Assembly: GCA_958510875.1 (NCBI GenBank)
Contig: OY294068.1
Coordinates: 84,478,116 to 84,542,115, forward strand
DNA: 64,000 nt
Source: Endomychus coccineus
Lineage: Eukaryota > Arthropoda > Insecta > Coleoptera > Endomychidae
Direction: 5' to 3'
Each line of letters opens with the position of its first letter. The first letter of the stretch is position 1. The notes beneath the pieces were generated by a model that was not told the origin of the DNA, ran no database searches, and saw only the letters and a program-made list of their open reading frames with translations. Made by a program: the position numbers and the translations under genes. Below, one piece after another: positions 10,622 to 20,719 of the stretch.

Positions 10622-13027
10622 TTAATTAATTAAATTAGTATAAATATGACTTAGTGTTTGAACGTCACTCCTATGATTAACAGACTTGGAGTCACGTTTT
10701 ATATGAATCATCTCCAGAATAGATCTTTTATAATAATTGGTTTCCTTAGTTAAAATATTAACATTCTTGTAATCAAATTGATGGTTATAATCAAAGCAAT
10801 GTTTAGCAAGCGCGGTGGAATTTTCTAAGTTTTTGTTTCTTGTGCTATACTTATGGCCATACATTCTTTTTTGTAAATATTGTTTAGAGATACCAGTATA
10901 GGTCCCATCACAATCTAAACAATTTAATTTGTATACTGTGTGGGTTTGTTTATCTTTAGGAATTACAGGTTTTAGATTTGAGAAATATTTCCCAACACAG
11001 TTAGTAGGTTTATGCGCTACGTTTATATCATACTTTTTCAAACATTTCTTAATTTTCTCTGAGGTCTCCGGAATGTATGGTAAAGTTATATAATTGTCTG
11101 AATTACCTTTTACGTTATTTTTATATGACGCTCCATTATAAATTTTGTTTATTCTCTCTTTAATAATAGGATTGAAAAAAGTTTTTGGGTAGCCATTCAA
11201 TTCCAGTGTATTACGAACAATTTTTAGATTTTTGGGACGGTCCTCTGGGTGGGACAATTTAACCGCGCGGTCTGTAAGACTGTTTATGACGCTTTTTTTA
11301 TAACAAGTTGGTGCAACGGAATTGAAGTGAAGATAGCGTTGAGACCAAACTTCTTTAGTAAACCACGAAGTTTTTATTTCTCCATCTGCATCATGCCTAA
11401 TATTCATATCTAAGAAATTTATGTTTTTGTTAACTTCTATTTCACAGGTAAATTGAAGTTTACAGTGGAAATTGTTAAATTTATTAATCACGTACTGAAT
11501 TTTGTCATTGGGAAGACACATAAGGCAATCATCTACATACCGTTTAAAAAATACGGGCCGAAAATCTAATGAACTTATAACAGATTCCTCCAGGCATTCC
11601 ATAACGAGGTTAGCAATGGTAGCAGAAATAGGAGATCCCATTGCTGTGCCGAATATTTGTCCAAAATATTGTTCACCGTACTGAAAATAAGTGCATTCTA
11701 AACAAAACTTCACAGCATTTATAAATTCCGATTGATCTAGAGGTGTGTGGTTTTTAATCTCTGCCCAACGTTTTTTGATGCTATTCAATGCCAAATCGAC
11801 TGGTATATTTGTAAATAAAGAAACAACGTCTAAGGAAATTAGTTGATGGTTTACGGGTACGGATTGATTTTTTATAAATTCATTAAAATGCCATGAGTCT
11901 TTCACATAAAATTCATTATTTCCTATTATATTATTGATCGATTTTGATAAAAATTTTGATAAATTGTAAGTAGGCGCTCCTATATTACTAATAATGGGTC
12001 TTAGAGGTATATCAATTTTATGTAGTTTTGGAAGCCCATAGATATAAGGTGCTAGCCCATTATGGCAAATTAATTTATTTTTCAATTCAATAGGGATTAT
12101 CTTATTTTTGTGCCAATTATTTATCAATTTATTCATGTTATTTTGTATTGATAAAGTAGGATCAGATTTTAATTTTTTATAAGTTGTTTCATCATTTAAA
12201 AGGTTTTCTATTTTCTTTTCATAGTCATTTCTATGCATTATGACGGTTTTATTACATTTATCCGCGTTCAAAACTAAAATTTCAGGGTTAGCATTTAAGA
12301 ACTCTTTTGTTATTTTTGTATGATAGTTAAGACGATTCTTTGCAGTACCTACTTCTGCTTTCTGTTTGTTCTTCTTGTTTGTCAAGATGTTACAAATTTT
12401 GTTTCTAATTTCATTCTTTTCTTCTAAATTTTTATTCCTGATTCCACATTCTAAATTTGCAATTATATTGTCGATAGGCAGTTTTTTGTTATCAGGCAAT
12501 GCAAATTTCGGACCTAAGCTTAACGTATGCTGCACCTCATCCGGAATTTTTGTTTCGGTTAGATTTTTCAACCATTGTTCATTGATATTTTGTTTTTCAT
12601 AAGCTACGCCTTTCATTAGATTATTTATCTTTTTAGATTGTATGGCTTTTATTTTGTTGAAATTTTTTTCGAAATTATTTTGTTGATTTTGAAAAAATTG
12701 CGAGATAAAGTTGCTATCAAAGTTTAAATAACAGGATTGTTTAATGCGTTTAATTTTGTTTTCAACCTCTGTTACATTCGCGCATGCTTCTTTAATGCAT
12801 AAATTTAAACAGCTTTTATGAAGCGAATTTAACAATTTTGTGTAAGCCTTCTTATTTTGCAACCTGCTAAACATATTCTCCTTTGATTTAGATATAATAA
12901 AATTTGGGAAAACTTGCAAACTCCTACATCTTACCAGAAATATTCTGCGATTCTTCTCTTTTGCTAATATCTTCATTAATTTTCCGTATTCCTTCAAATC
13001 TCCAGGATAGGTGGTTGTCCCTTCCAT
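10622..13027 (-). CDS. Penelope-like reverse transcriptase / GIY-YIG endonuclease
   Basis: An uninterrupted frame of 801 codons. Residues 1-150 are Lys/Asn-rich and predicted helical. The Penelope-specific entry LSLGPKFALP is at about 169. RT motifs follow: GLPKLHK (331), LRPIISNIGAPTYNLSKF (342), motif A LISLDVVSLF (Asp400), GTAMGSPISA (460), and motif C RYVDD (Asp499/500). The C-terminal GIY-YIG nuclease covers about 695-790, with GTYTGIS (708), Arg721 and a candidate catalytic Glu772. A Cys/His-containing linker near 650-705 precedes it. It should nick the target and reverse-transcribe the element RNA in the nucleus. The ATG at 13027 is the first in frame after the pseudo-LTR. With all motifs and no stops it looks functional. 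Confidence 0.93.
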   Translation of the reverse strand: MEGTTTYPGDLKEYGKLMKILAKEKNRRIFLVRCRSLQVFPNFIISKSKENMFSRLQNKKAYTKLLNSLHKSCLNLCIKEACANVTEVENKIKRIKQSCYLNFDSNFISQFFQNQQNNFEKNFNKIKAIQSKKINNLMKGVAYEKQNINEQWLKNLTETKIPDEVQHTLSLGPKFALPDNKKLPIDNIIANLECGIRNKNLEEKNEIRNKICNILTNKKNKQKAEVGTAKNRLNYHTKITKEFLNANPEILVLNADKCNKTVIMHRNDYEKKIENLLNDETTYKKLKSDPTLSIQNNMNKLINNWHKNKIIPIELKNKLICHNGLAPYIYGLPKLHKIDIPLRPIISNIGAPTYNLSKFLSKSINNIIGNNEFYVKDSWHFNEFIKNQSVPVNHQLISLDVVSLFTNIPVDLALNSIKKRWAEIKNHTPLDQSEFINAVKFCLECTYFQYGEQYFGQIFGTAMGSPISATIANLVMECLEESVISSLDFRPVFFKRYVDDCLMCLPNDKIQYVINKFNNFHCKLQFTCEIEVNKNINFLDMNIRHDADGEIKTSWFTKEVWSQRYLHFNSVAPTCYKKSVINSLTDRAVKLSHPEDRPKNLKIVRNTLELNGYPKTFFNPIIKERINKIYNGASYKNNVKGNSDNYITLPYIPETSEKIKKCLKKYDINVAHKPTNCVGKYFSNLKPVIPKDKQTHTVYKLNCLDCDGTYTGISKQYLQKRMYGHKYSTRNKNLENSTALAKHCFDYNHQFDYKNVNILTKETNYYKRSILEMIHIKRDSKSVNHRSDVQTLSHIYTNLIN

Positions 13028-13082
13028 ATTAAGGCTTATATCCCAGCCAAAATTATAATAAAGATTCTTGACCCACGTATGA

Positions 13083-13993
13083 ATTAATACACAATTCTCG
13101 GGAAATAGGTCACATTAACACATATATTTTTATTTTTACCCTCGTCTTTACGTACGTTTCGGTCTCACGACCATCATCAGAAGACTTATTAATACAAAAA
13201 CCTGATTACTTAGAAATACTGTAATAACACAAAGCGTCCTTATCGCACAAATTTCGTTTAAATGCCAACGTCGCGAAACGAACGGAGACATGAAATCGGA
13301 ACTATAACACAGCAATGTTGCAGCGTAAAAATTAAAAATCCACTATTAAGTAGAATCATCAATAAATACGAACACATTTCATAAATGTCTGCGAGAGACT
13401 AACATACAAAGAGTTCTATCCTCTTTGCTAACAGACGAGACCATCTCAAGTGTTCATTTAAGCGCCAGATGTCATAATTTATTAGGTGATAAAAGAAGGT
13501 CTCTGGCCTGTGAGAAATACTTTAGACAATTCTACCTAAAGTAAACTTTTACATTATAAGGACGTAAGTAGGAATTTGCAAGAATATTAATTAATTAAAT
13601 TAGTATAAATATGACTTAGTGTTTGAACGTCACTCCTATGATTAACAGACTTGGAGTCACGTTTTATATGAATCATCTCCAGAATAGATCTTTTATAATA
13701 ATTGGTTTCCTTAGTTAAAATATTAACATTCTTGTAATCAAATTGATGGTTATAATCAAAGCAATGTTTAGCAAGCGCGGTGGAATTTTCTAAGTTTTTG
13801 TTTCTTGTGCTATACTTATGGCCATACATTCTTTTTTGTAAATATTGTTTAGAGATACCAGTATAGGTCCCATCACAATCTAAACAATTTAATTTGTATA
13901 CTGTGTGGGTTTGTTTATCTTTAGGAATTACAGGTTTTAGATTTGAGAAATATTTCCCAACACAGTTAGTAGGTTTATGCGCTACGTTTATAT
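13083..13993 (-). repeat. Penelope pseudo-LTR: direct partial copy of the element 3' end
   Basis: A second copy of 10120-11030 in the same orientation. It contains codons from about 667 to the stop of the RT/GIY-YIG frame (stop at 13587) and the complete 3' UTR. It stands immediately upstream of the full unit and probably supplies promoter sequence, as tandem copies do in this class. It ends abruptly at 13993, where the inverted copy begins. Confidence 0.88.
13144..13185 (-). ncRNA. Hammerhead-like motif in the Penelope pseudo-LTR
   Basis: A second copy of the 42-nt motif at 10179-10220, identical by eye. With one motif in each direct copy, a read-through transcript would carry two cleavage sites flanking one full element unit. 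Confidence 0.7.
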
Positions 13994-14970
13994 CTCAGAG
14001 AAAATTAAGAAATGTTTGAAAAAGTATGATATAAACGTAGCGCATAAACCTACTAACTGTGTTGGGAAATATTTCTCAAATCTAAAACCTGTAATTCCTA
14101 AAGATAAACAAACCCACACAGTATACAAATTAAATTGTTTAGATTGTGATGGGACCTATACTGGTATCTCTAAACAATATTTACAAAAAAGAATGTATGG
14201 CCATAAGTATAGCACAAGAAACAAAAACTTAGAAAATTCCACCGCGCTTGCTAAACATTGCTTTGATTATAACCATCAATTTGATTACAAGAATGTTAAT
14301 ATTTTAACTAAGGAAACCAATTATTATAAAAGATCTATTCTGGAGATGATTCATATAAAACGTGACTCCAAGTCTGTTAATCATAGGAGTGACGTTCAAA
14401 CACTAAGTCATATTTATACTAATTTAATTAATTAATATTCTTGCAAATTCCTACTTACGTCCTTATAATGTAAAAGTTTACTTTAGGTAGAATTGTCTAA
14501 AGTATTTCTCACAGGCCAGAGACCTTCTTTTATCACCTAATAAATTATGACATCTGGCGCTTAAATGAACACTTGAGATGGTCTCGTCTGTTAGCAAAGA
14601 GGATAGAACTCTTTGTATGTTAGTCTCTCGCAGACATTTATGAAATGTGTTCGTATTTATTGATGATTCTACTTAATAGTGGATTTTTAATTTTTACGCT
14701 GCAACATTGCTGTGTTATAGTTCCGATTTCATGTCTCCGTTCGTTTCGCGACGTTGGCATTTAAACGAAATTTGTGCGATAAGGACGCTTTGTGTTATTA
14801 CAGTATTTCTAAGTAATCAGGTTTTTGTATTAATAAGTCTTCTGATGATGGTCGTGAGACCGAAACGTACGTAAAGACGAGGGTAAAAATAAAAATATAT
14901 GTGTTAATGTGACCTATTTCCCGAGAATTGTGTATTAATTCATACGTGGGTCAAGAATCTTTATTATAAT
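13994..14970 (+). repeat. Inverted partial Penelope copy
   Basis: The reverse complement of the pseudo-LTR, plus about 33 bp unique to the hairpin loop and about 30 bp of the adjacent 5' UTR. Its frame (13977-14435, plus strand) reproduces the C-terminal ~145 residues of the GIY-YIG protein with no initiating sequence of its own. It is a structural feature of the insertion and not a separate gene. Confidence 0.88.
14837..14878 (+). ncRNA. Hammerhead-like motif, inverted copy
   Basis: Third copy of the motif, on the plus strand inside the inverted arm, with the same helix I (GTCTT/AAGAC), helix II (GGTC/GACC) and core boxes. Confidence 0.7.
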
Positions 14971-14982
14971 CTTGTCCTTTAT
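14971..14982. repeat. 12-bp target duplication of the Penelope element (right copy)
   Basis: CTTGTCCTTTAT, identical to 10108-10119. Confidence 0.85.
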
Positions 14983-15183
14983 AATATTTTCATCATAATA
15001 ATATTAAGAAAAAAGAAAAATAAACAGATATAGAAATCTAGTTGCAACAATTATAAAATAAACATCTTTTTTAATATACACAAAACTCGAAAACTTTTAA
15101 TATTTATAACTTTATTTCATTGTAAACTGAAATATCGATTGTGATAATTATCATTAAATCACACAAGGAAGATTGGAATTATC

Positions 15184-15756
15184 AACTGAAGCTAATTGTG
15201 ATATGGATATTAATTATGGATTCTAAAGTGACTGCGCCATCTATAACATGAATATTAATTTTGAATAAAATTCTAAATTCGATTACATTTTGAAGTTAAT
15301 TGTAAAATGTATAATATTAATTAGGTTCCTTTATCTACTGCTACTAATTGTAAGCATTGAAAAATAAGGATTAAGTACCACTATTGATTGCTGTAAATTC
15401 TACTTGAGTCATATGAATTAAGTTCTACTATATACTGCTGCCAATTATTAGCATGTATCGCATGAAATAAGTTCGACTTCTGACTGCTGTTAATTGTAAA
15501 CATGATAATGCATTTAATTCGACTATCGACTGGTGCTAATTGTAAACATAATTAACTACGAAAATATTTAATATGGAAACACATTATGTATTAAGATCGC
15601 CTATCTAGTGTATAAATAATTCTAACAGAATTATATATAAATTCGCCTACCGATTGCATCTAATTGTAACATAGAATTATATTCATTAAGTTCGCCTACC
15701 AACTGCTGCCAATTGTTGCATAATATGTATAAATTCGCCTACCGACTGCTGCCAAT
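15184..15756 (-). repeat. Degenerate array of primer-binding-site-like units next to 5' LTR
   Basis: About a dozen units spaced roughly 43-60 bp. On the minus strand the best units read TGGCAGCAGTCGGTAGGCGA, followed by AT-rich spacer and ATGTTACAAT. The unit touching the LTR sits where the primer-binding site belongs, and ATGTTACA is also the LTR end, so the array looks like amplification of the LTR/primer-site junction. The complement CCTACCGACTGCTGCCA resembles the 3' end of insect serine tRNA as recalled (CCTACCGACTGCG plus CCA) with one extra base. Units decay with distance from the LTR. The tRNA match needs checking against tRNAs of the same genome. Confidence 0.65.
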
Positions 15757-17059
15757 TGTAACATGGTACTCTATCAATAAAAACTCTATAAAACTTTACT
15801 TAAGGAATTCATATTATTCCTTATTCCTCAATCTATTTATTTATTAACAGTGTGGCCATTAAATTAAGAGAACCATGACACGTTGGAGTTTGATTCCAAT
15901 CATTGATTAGCCAGAACAAACGTGAAAAATATCATTGACACTTACCCTTTTCTTTCACAAGACACTTAAGATTTTAACACACTGGAAGGTAAGAGGAAGG
16001 ATAAACGCTAATATCAATCAGATAAACTCATACTCAACAACAACAATAACATTTAATAATAGAAAAATAACAATTAAATGATAATGATAATAATAAGAGA
16101 ATGTATGAAAATTAAAGATAATAGAAATGAATATTATGATTAACTTTATTACTAATAAGAATAAAAAACTAAGATCAAAATCTATACTCAAATAAAATAC
16201 CTAGATAATCTAAATCAACTAAAAGAGAAATTAAACTAAGATTAATAAATTGATATCCAACCAGGATGAACCTAGGGGATCGAAAATGAATGGAATGATT
16301 TGAAAGTATTCTTGAATTTAACTTGAATAAATACTGAGAACAACAACTTTGATCGAAAATCTAAAACAATTCTGATTAAGCGAAATCCACCCTTCTTACC
16401 AAAAACACTCTGGAGAAACTAACAAGTTAAATTAATTGAAATTAAGTGTCACGTGATTTCTCAAGAGACTAATTCAAGCTAGAAAATATAACTGAAGGTT
16501 TTAGGCATTATCCCTAGTATTTATAATGCGTCCTTTTCCTCAAGAACCAATCTACAATTCGGAAACGGATCCCTGAATTGTTTAACCAATAAGCAATAAG
16601 ATTTCTCTCTTGAGGTCTTTGGTACAGAATGTGGGGATTTCTAAATCTATCTGTCCTTTACTAAATATCCCTAACTGATTTGAATGTACATAAAACATCT
16701 CCAGATGGAAAACATCAATATCTATCTTGTAGCAAACCATTAGTTTCTCGTCGTATATCGGGTATTGGTTCGACAGGTTTATTATATCCTTTATTACCAA
16801 CGCTTTGTGTGGACTTTTGCAACCTTCTTGACCTTCCAGCTATGGTCATACCACCCTCGTTGAAACGAGTGTGAATTGTCTTATATTTATTTTAGAAATT
16901 CCCTAACTTCCTCGAGCTACATTCAATATTGAAAACATCTGGGAACCCCTGGATGTTCTTTACTGTTAGATATTTTAATTTTACATGAAATTTTAATTTA
17001 CTAAGAATGCCTTTGTTTTTTTAAATATTGGAAATAACCTGTACTAAACCCTTGTTACA
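15757..17059 (-). repeat. 5' LTR of the minus-strand retrotransposon
   Basis: 1303 bp, TGTAACA...TGTTACA on the plus strand, differing from 2522-3824 at two positions by eye. It is followed at 17060-17063 by ATAT, the right target duplication. Promoter and polyadenylation signals are presumably inside but were not pinned down. Confidence 0.92.
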
Positions 17060-17063
17060 ATAT

Positions 17064-19455
17064 GTACATGAATTTTGTTTTGAAGTTTTTTCCATTTAAA
17101 AAAGCAAATGGAGTGCAAAAAAAGAATTTCAGGTCTGGCAACCCTTTATAAACAGGAAGTCCTCATATATGTCCCAAAAACTAGTAGCATTGTACCGTTA
17201 CGATCGAGCCGGTAGGCCTTGTATTGATGAGGATATTGGCTAGACTAGATCAATGCCTTAGAGATATTCAATTTCACAGCTATAGATTCATCAAATTTTG
17301 CAATGGATGCCTGTCATATATGTATTACGTAGGCAAGCAGGTATCCTGTTGATCTCTGTTGAATATGAAAAGTTTATTTTCTAGTGACATTTATTGTGAG
17401 TAGTATCCAATGAGTCAATACGTAATACGTGGTTCGTTTCAAATGTAAAGGTCTTTCTGGATACATCTTTTCGGAGATATTTTTCTAAGGAATCATTTTT
17501 CTTCAATTTAGTAGCAGTTTGACTGGCTGATTTCGGATCTCCACTCTCCCATATGTCAGTAGAATATTAACATCTTCTGGTCATGGTTTCACATCAAGTA
17601 AACGAGACCAATTACCCAACTCATGTCTATGCTAGACAGATTCATATTTACCTGGACAAAACCTCACGTTTTAAAAAGGTATTTTCAAAACCTCAAGTTT
17701 TCAGAAGATTTTATCATAACTCAATGAAATCAGGAAGAATATACCTAATATTGCAATGATCTCCGATTTATATTTGATGTAATCACTTTGTAGTACAGGC
17801 GTCTATGGTTATTCCAAATGGAATTTAATAATTGTTATTCTGAAACCGGCTATGTGGAATACCTGCGGTTTGGCAAATATTGATAATCGAATATCGTCCG
17901 CAAAACGTAGAACTATATCATTCATAGTTCACAGTGCATGTGCTGTGTGAGAGATACATTCAAACGTTAACATTATGGGGATACAAGTAAACGGATTCGT
18001 CCTACATCCACGTATACCCGTATCGTGGATTTGAATTTGAAAACATACAGTAAAGTAATAGAAACAACATTTCAGCCTACGCAACAGCATATATGAATAT
18101 TTAGAATTATTCTAAGCTTGTTGGATCACACACTGATAAAAATCCGAACCTTTTGACTGAAATTAAAGTGGTGTGTGGCCCTGACTTCTATAGCTGATCG
18201 CAAACGGGTTCAGTTACATTTAATGAAGCTTGTAGTGGAATAGGAACGTATATCACCTTTTTGTTTATGCTATACAGCTCTAATATGCAACCAAAGTATG
18301 CAGACCAGGATAGATCCTGTGATCAATTGATCACGTGACTCCCCTCACTCGTTGATGTTGGTTAAGTTGGATTTTATAATATAATTATTGAACTTTATTC
18401 AACCTGAATACAATTGAATACGGTATGATCAAATTCAATTAAATACGATTCACAAGAACGAGAAATGTGAATAAAGTTGAAACAAAACGATAAGAACAGA
18501 AGTACTTGTTACGTTGAAAATGAATAAACATTTAATATTTGAAGGTATAAAAAGAAGACATGGGATATATTGAATCACTACATATAATGAAATCAGGTAG
18601 GGTAATTTGAATTTTCCATCTATTCAACAACTCAATTCTCTCTCAATAATCTGGCAACTCAAAAAGGTTTCGCCTCCCAATACGACTTTAGATACTTAAA
18701 ATTCAATGAATTTTTAATTGTTTTCTTAATAAAAATTATCCTTAGATTATCACCGTCCTGGAACAAATCAAATAAAACATGAAATGTAGTGATTCCATTC
18801 TGAACAATCTCAAAAACAGTTCAATGATTATAGGAGTGGTTCTATGCTAGAGTTGTATATGCGACAATTTATTTAAAATGAGTTGATCAATTCCAAAGGC
18901 CGAGTAGAACTTAAAAATTGCAAATGGTAATTCCGTTTACACATAATATGAGGGGTAATGACTTCCTGAGTTGATAACAATGAAAAAATAGTTTTTAAAG
19001 AGAACTGAGTTTTGAAAGAAAATGATTGTAGGCATGTTTGGCCGTAACCAACCTTAGATTTCAGGTAAAATTAAAAGTGGTATAGGTAGAGATCACACAA
19101 GTTTAGTTGTATCGATGTTTTTTCGCGAGGAATATCCAAGTAATAAAGCATATAAGCAGGATAATTTAAATATTATAGAGAAAGATTTATTAAATAAAAG
19201 TAAAAATGTACAATTAAACCTAATCCCATTCACTTCCATGATTTTTGTCCGTTCGGGTTCTTGATTTTCCTAATTTTCAGCTTCTTTTGTGAAACTTGTA
19301 TAAGAATTGTGATGAAATGTGTAATACTTGTATAAAAATTGTGATGAATAGATGGAACGTATTTTATTGAAGATAACAAATCTTCTTTCAATTCTTTCGT
19401 TATTGGTCTAGTTTTGGGACATCAAAATTCTAACTGTTGGGGAAAGTGATGTGTC

Positions 19456-19458
<3 letters not shown>
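17064..19458. other. Unassigned intergenic sequence
   Basis: About 2.4 kb with frequent stops on both strands. A minus-strand peptide near 17895 includes LRFADDI, which looks like RT motif C, but the flanking sequence does not extend the match. No gene, RNA or element end could be supported. Confidence 0.5.
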
Positions 19459-19488
<30 letters not shown>

Positions 19489-19945
19489 TTTTATTCTCCA
19501 TAAGACCAATGATACAACATGGTATTAGACAACTCAAGAACATACAGGTATGTAAGTAAACAAATAATTAAATAGATGAATACACGTATTTTGATAAAAT
19601 GAATAAGACAGAAAAGGAAAACAAAAAAGAAAAAAGGATCTAAAGGAATACAAAGATGCTACTTCCTTTGAAAAGCATTAAGTAACTGTTCGAAAAGTAA
19701 CGAATAATAATTATGATTATAGCCCAGTATCTAATATACTTATTTATCAATATTAAATAAGGATTGAAACTAAATGAAAAAAGCAAACACTGTAAAATAC
19801 ATGATCTTGCAAAAGTTTATGGACTCCCTTCTTAAACTGTTTTAAGTTAACATTTTCTTTCAGCGACTGCGGAAGTTTGTTGAACATCTTTATGCCCATA
19901 CTTTTTCTTCATACAGAGACATCATATGCTGAGGTATCAACAGGT

Positions 19946-19948
<3 letters not shown>
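19459..19948 (-). pseudogene. 3' fragment of a non-LTR retrotransposon with (TTA)n tail
   Basis: On the minus strand, after one in-frame stop, the frame gives MFNKLPQSLKENVNLKQFKK and onward to VFYSVCFFHLVSI, the C-terminal tail of Jockey/CR1-type RT proteins. A 3' UTR follows, ending GAGAATAAAA and a run of about ten TTA triplets (19459-19489). The AATAAA signal plus TTA tail is the same 3' end style as the element at 46049-47690. The copy begins at the (TA)n tract at 19949, so it is strongly 5' truncated or was broken by that tract. Confidence 0.6.

Positions 19949-20033
<85 letters not shown>
19949..20033. repeat. (TA)n microsatellite
   Basis: About 85 bp of pure TA. It forms the left border of the palindromic hammerhead unit at 20034-20262. 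Repetitive Tyr-Ile open frames across it are artefacts. Confidence 0.97.
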
Positions 20034-20035
<2 letters not shown>

Positions 20036-20259
20036 TGTGTTGGGTTGCCGGGATATAATCCGCGTTGTCATAGACTGGTTTCGATAGAAACCGTTGATAT
20101 GACGACGTTTCAGCACAATCTCATGTGCCATCTTCAGGTCTTCTCTTCAGGACTGCTGCTCTGATTCGAGTTAACTTGAAACTATCGTAGTCTACGACAA
20201 CGCGGAGTATATCCCGGCAACCCAACACAGCATATAACGCCCGCGGAAACCTGGAGCAG

Positions 20260-20262
<3 letters not shown>
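20034..20262 (-). mobile_element. Palindrome-ended hammerhead unit A between two (TA)n tracts
   Basis: A 229-bp unit. Its ends are inverted copies of GCTGTGTTGGGTTGCCGGGA (20034; inverted at about 20213-20233), followed inward by a shared CCGCGTTGT motif. Between them on the minus strand are a hammerhead-like core (20101-20140) and a hairpin GGTTTC-TATC-GAAACC. After the right inverted end comes ATAACGCCCGCGGAAACCTG and then (TA)n. The layout matches units B and C although much of the sequence differs. It is probably the inverted 3' ends of a small Penelope-related or retrozyme-like element that enters TA repeats; no protein is encoded. Confidence 0.6.
20101..20140 (-). ncRNA. Hammerhead-like motif, unit A
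   Basis: Minus strand: GAC, core CTGAAGA, extra T, stem II GGCACA-TGAGAT-TGTGCT, GAAA, palindrome ACGT, C, GTC. Core boxes fit the hammerhead consensus CUGANGA...GAAA. Helix I is short (GTC/GAC). Helix II differs in sequence from the Penelope copy but still pairs over six positions. Confidence 0.5.

Positions 20263-20347
<85 letters not shown>
20263..20347. repeat. (TA)n microsatellite
   Basis: About 85 bp of TA directly after unit A and before the GAAGCCC cluster. Confidence 0.97.
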
Positions 20348-20348
<1 letters not shown>

Positions 20349-20363
20349 GTAAACATCCATTAG

Positions 20364-20719
20364 GAAGCCCGAAGTTACATATGCCTCAGATTATAAGAAG
20401 CCCGCTTCAATTTTGCGAAACCCGAAACGGGCTTCCTAATAATTTGTGTGTATATAGTGAAATTTCGGTTGAAGGCGTCACCTGATGGCGATGTGAAAAT
20501 AAACATGGTTGCTTTACCTGCTAATCTTCCGAAATCTTGCGGAAGGTTTCAATTATATGCCAAAGATGTCGTGCAAATATCATTTATCTAAAATTGTTGT
20601 GGGCTTCCTTAGGTTGCTTTACGTATGCACATATACACCTGTTAGTTCCTGCAGACCAGCTGTAGAGGGCTTGTGTATATATTATGTAGTTGTCCTACAA
20701 TTAGCATTATACGAAGCCC
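20364..20719. promoter_or_regulatory. Cluster of GAAGCCC motifs, left of the recombinase gene
   Basis: Five exact GAAGCCC/GGGCTTC heptamers at 20364, 20397, 20429 (reverse), 20601 (reverse) and 20713. The first and third form an 11-bp inverted pair, TAGGAAGCCCG and CGGGCTTCCTA, about 55 bp apart. A matching cluster lies at 30659-30801 on the far side of the gene. Subterminal motif arrays at both ends of a recombinase gene suggest recombinase-binding sites of a mobile unit. Promoter or terminator function, or a chance local repeat, is also possible. Confidence 0.45.

Larger units (their letters stand above)
10120..14970 (-). mobile_element. Full-length Penelope-like element with pseudo-LTR and inverted head
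   Basis: In element orientation (minus strand) the order is: an inverted partial copy (14970-13994), a direct partial copy of the 3' end (13993-13083, the pseudo-LTR), a 5' UTR and the 801-codon frame (13027-10622), and a 3' UTR ending at 10120. The direct and inverted partial copies form a nearly perfect palindrome with arms of about 945 bp (13049-13993, 14027-14970) and a loop of about 33 bp. The inverted arm runs about 30 bp past the pseudo-LTR into the adjacent 5' UTR, so it was copied from the junction. The copies look identical by eye and the target duplication is exact. It inserted into the already young LTR element, so it is younger still. Confidence 0.9.
2522..17059 (-). mobile_element. 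Young LTR retrotransposon with nested Penelope element
   Basis: Two direct repeats of 1303 bp (2522-3824, 15757-17059) start TGTAACA and end TGTTACA, the usual TG...CA ends as a 7-bp inverted repeat. They are flanked by the 4-bp duplication ATAT (2518-2521, 17060-17063). By eye the LTRs differ at two positions only, near 2937/16171 and 3278/16513, so insertion is recent. The gag remnant and primer-binding-site-like leader put the element on the minus strand, so 15757-17059 is the 5' LTR. Removing the nested element at 10120-14970 and one target copy leaves about 7.1 kb internally. No reverse transcriptase, RNase H or integrase motif was found in it. Gag style and the 4-bp duplication suggest Ty3/gypsy-like ancestry; the copy looks gag-only and non-autonomous. 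Confidence 0.88.

Noticed and set aside
10622..13027. The 801-codon RT as telomerase
   Set aside because: It carries a GIY-YIG nuclease and Penelope-type motifs, tandem pseudo-LTR structure and a target duplication.
17895..17940. LRFADDI peptide on the minus strand, resembling RT motif C
   Set aside because: Neither side extends into RT motifs; likely chance in AT-rich sequence.
19877..20360. Long Tyr-Ile repeat open frames across (TA)n here and at 30.7-31.4 kb and 33.0-33.4 kb
   Set aside because: Pure translation of TA microsatellite; no flanking protein-like sequence.
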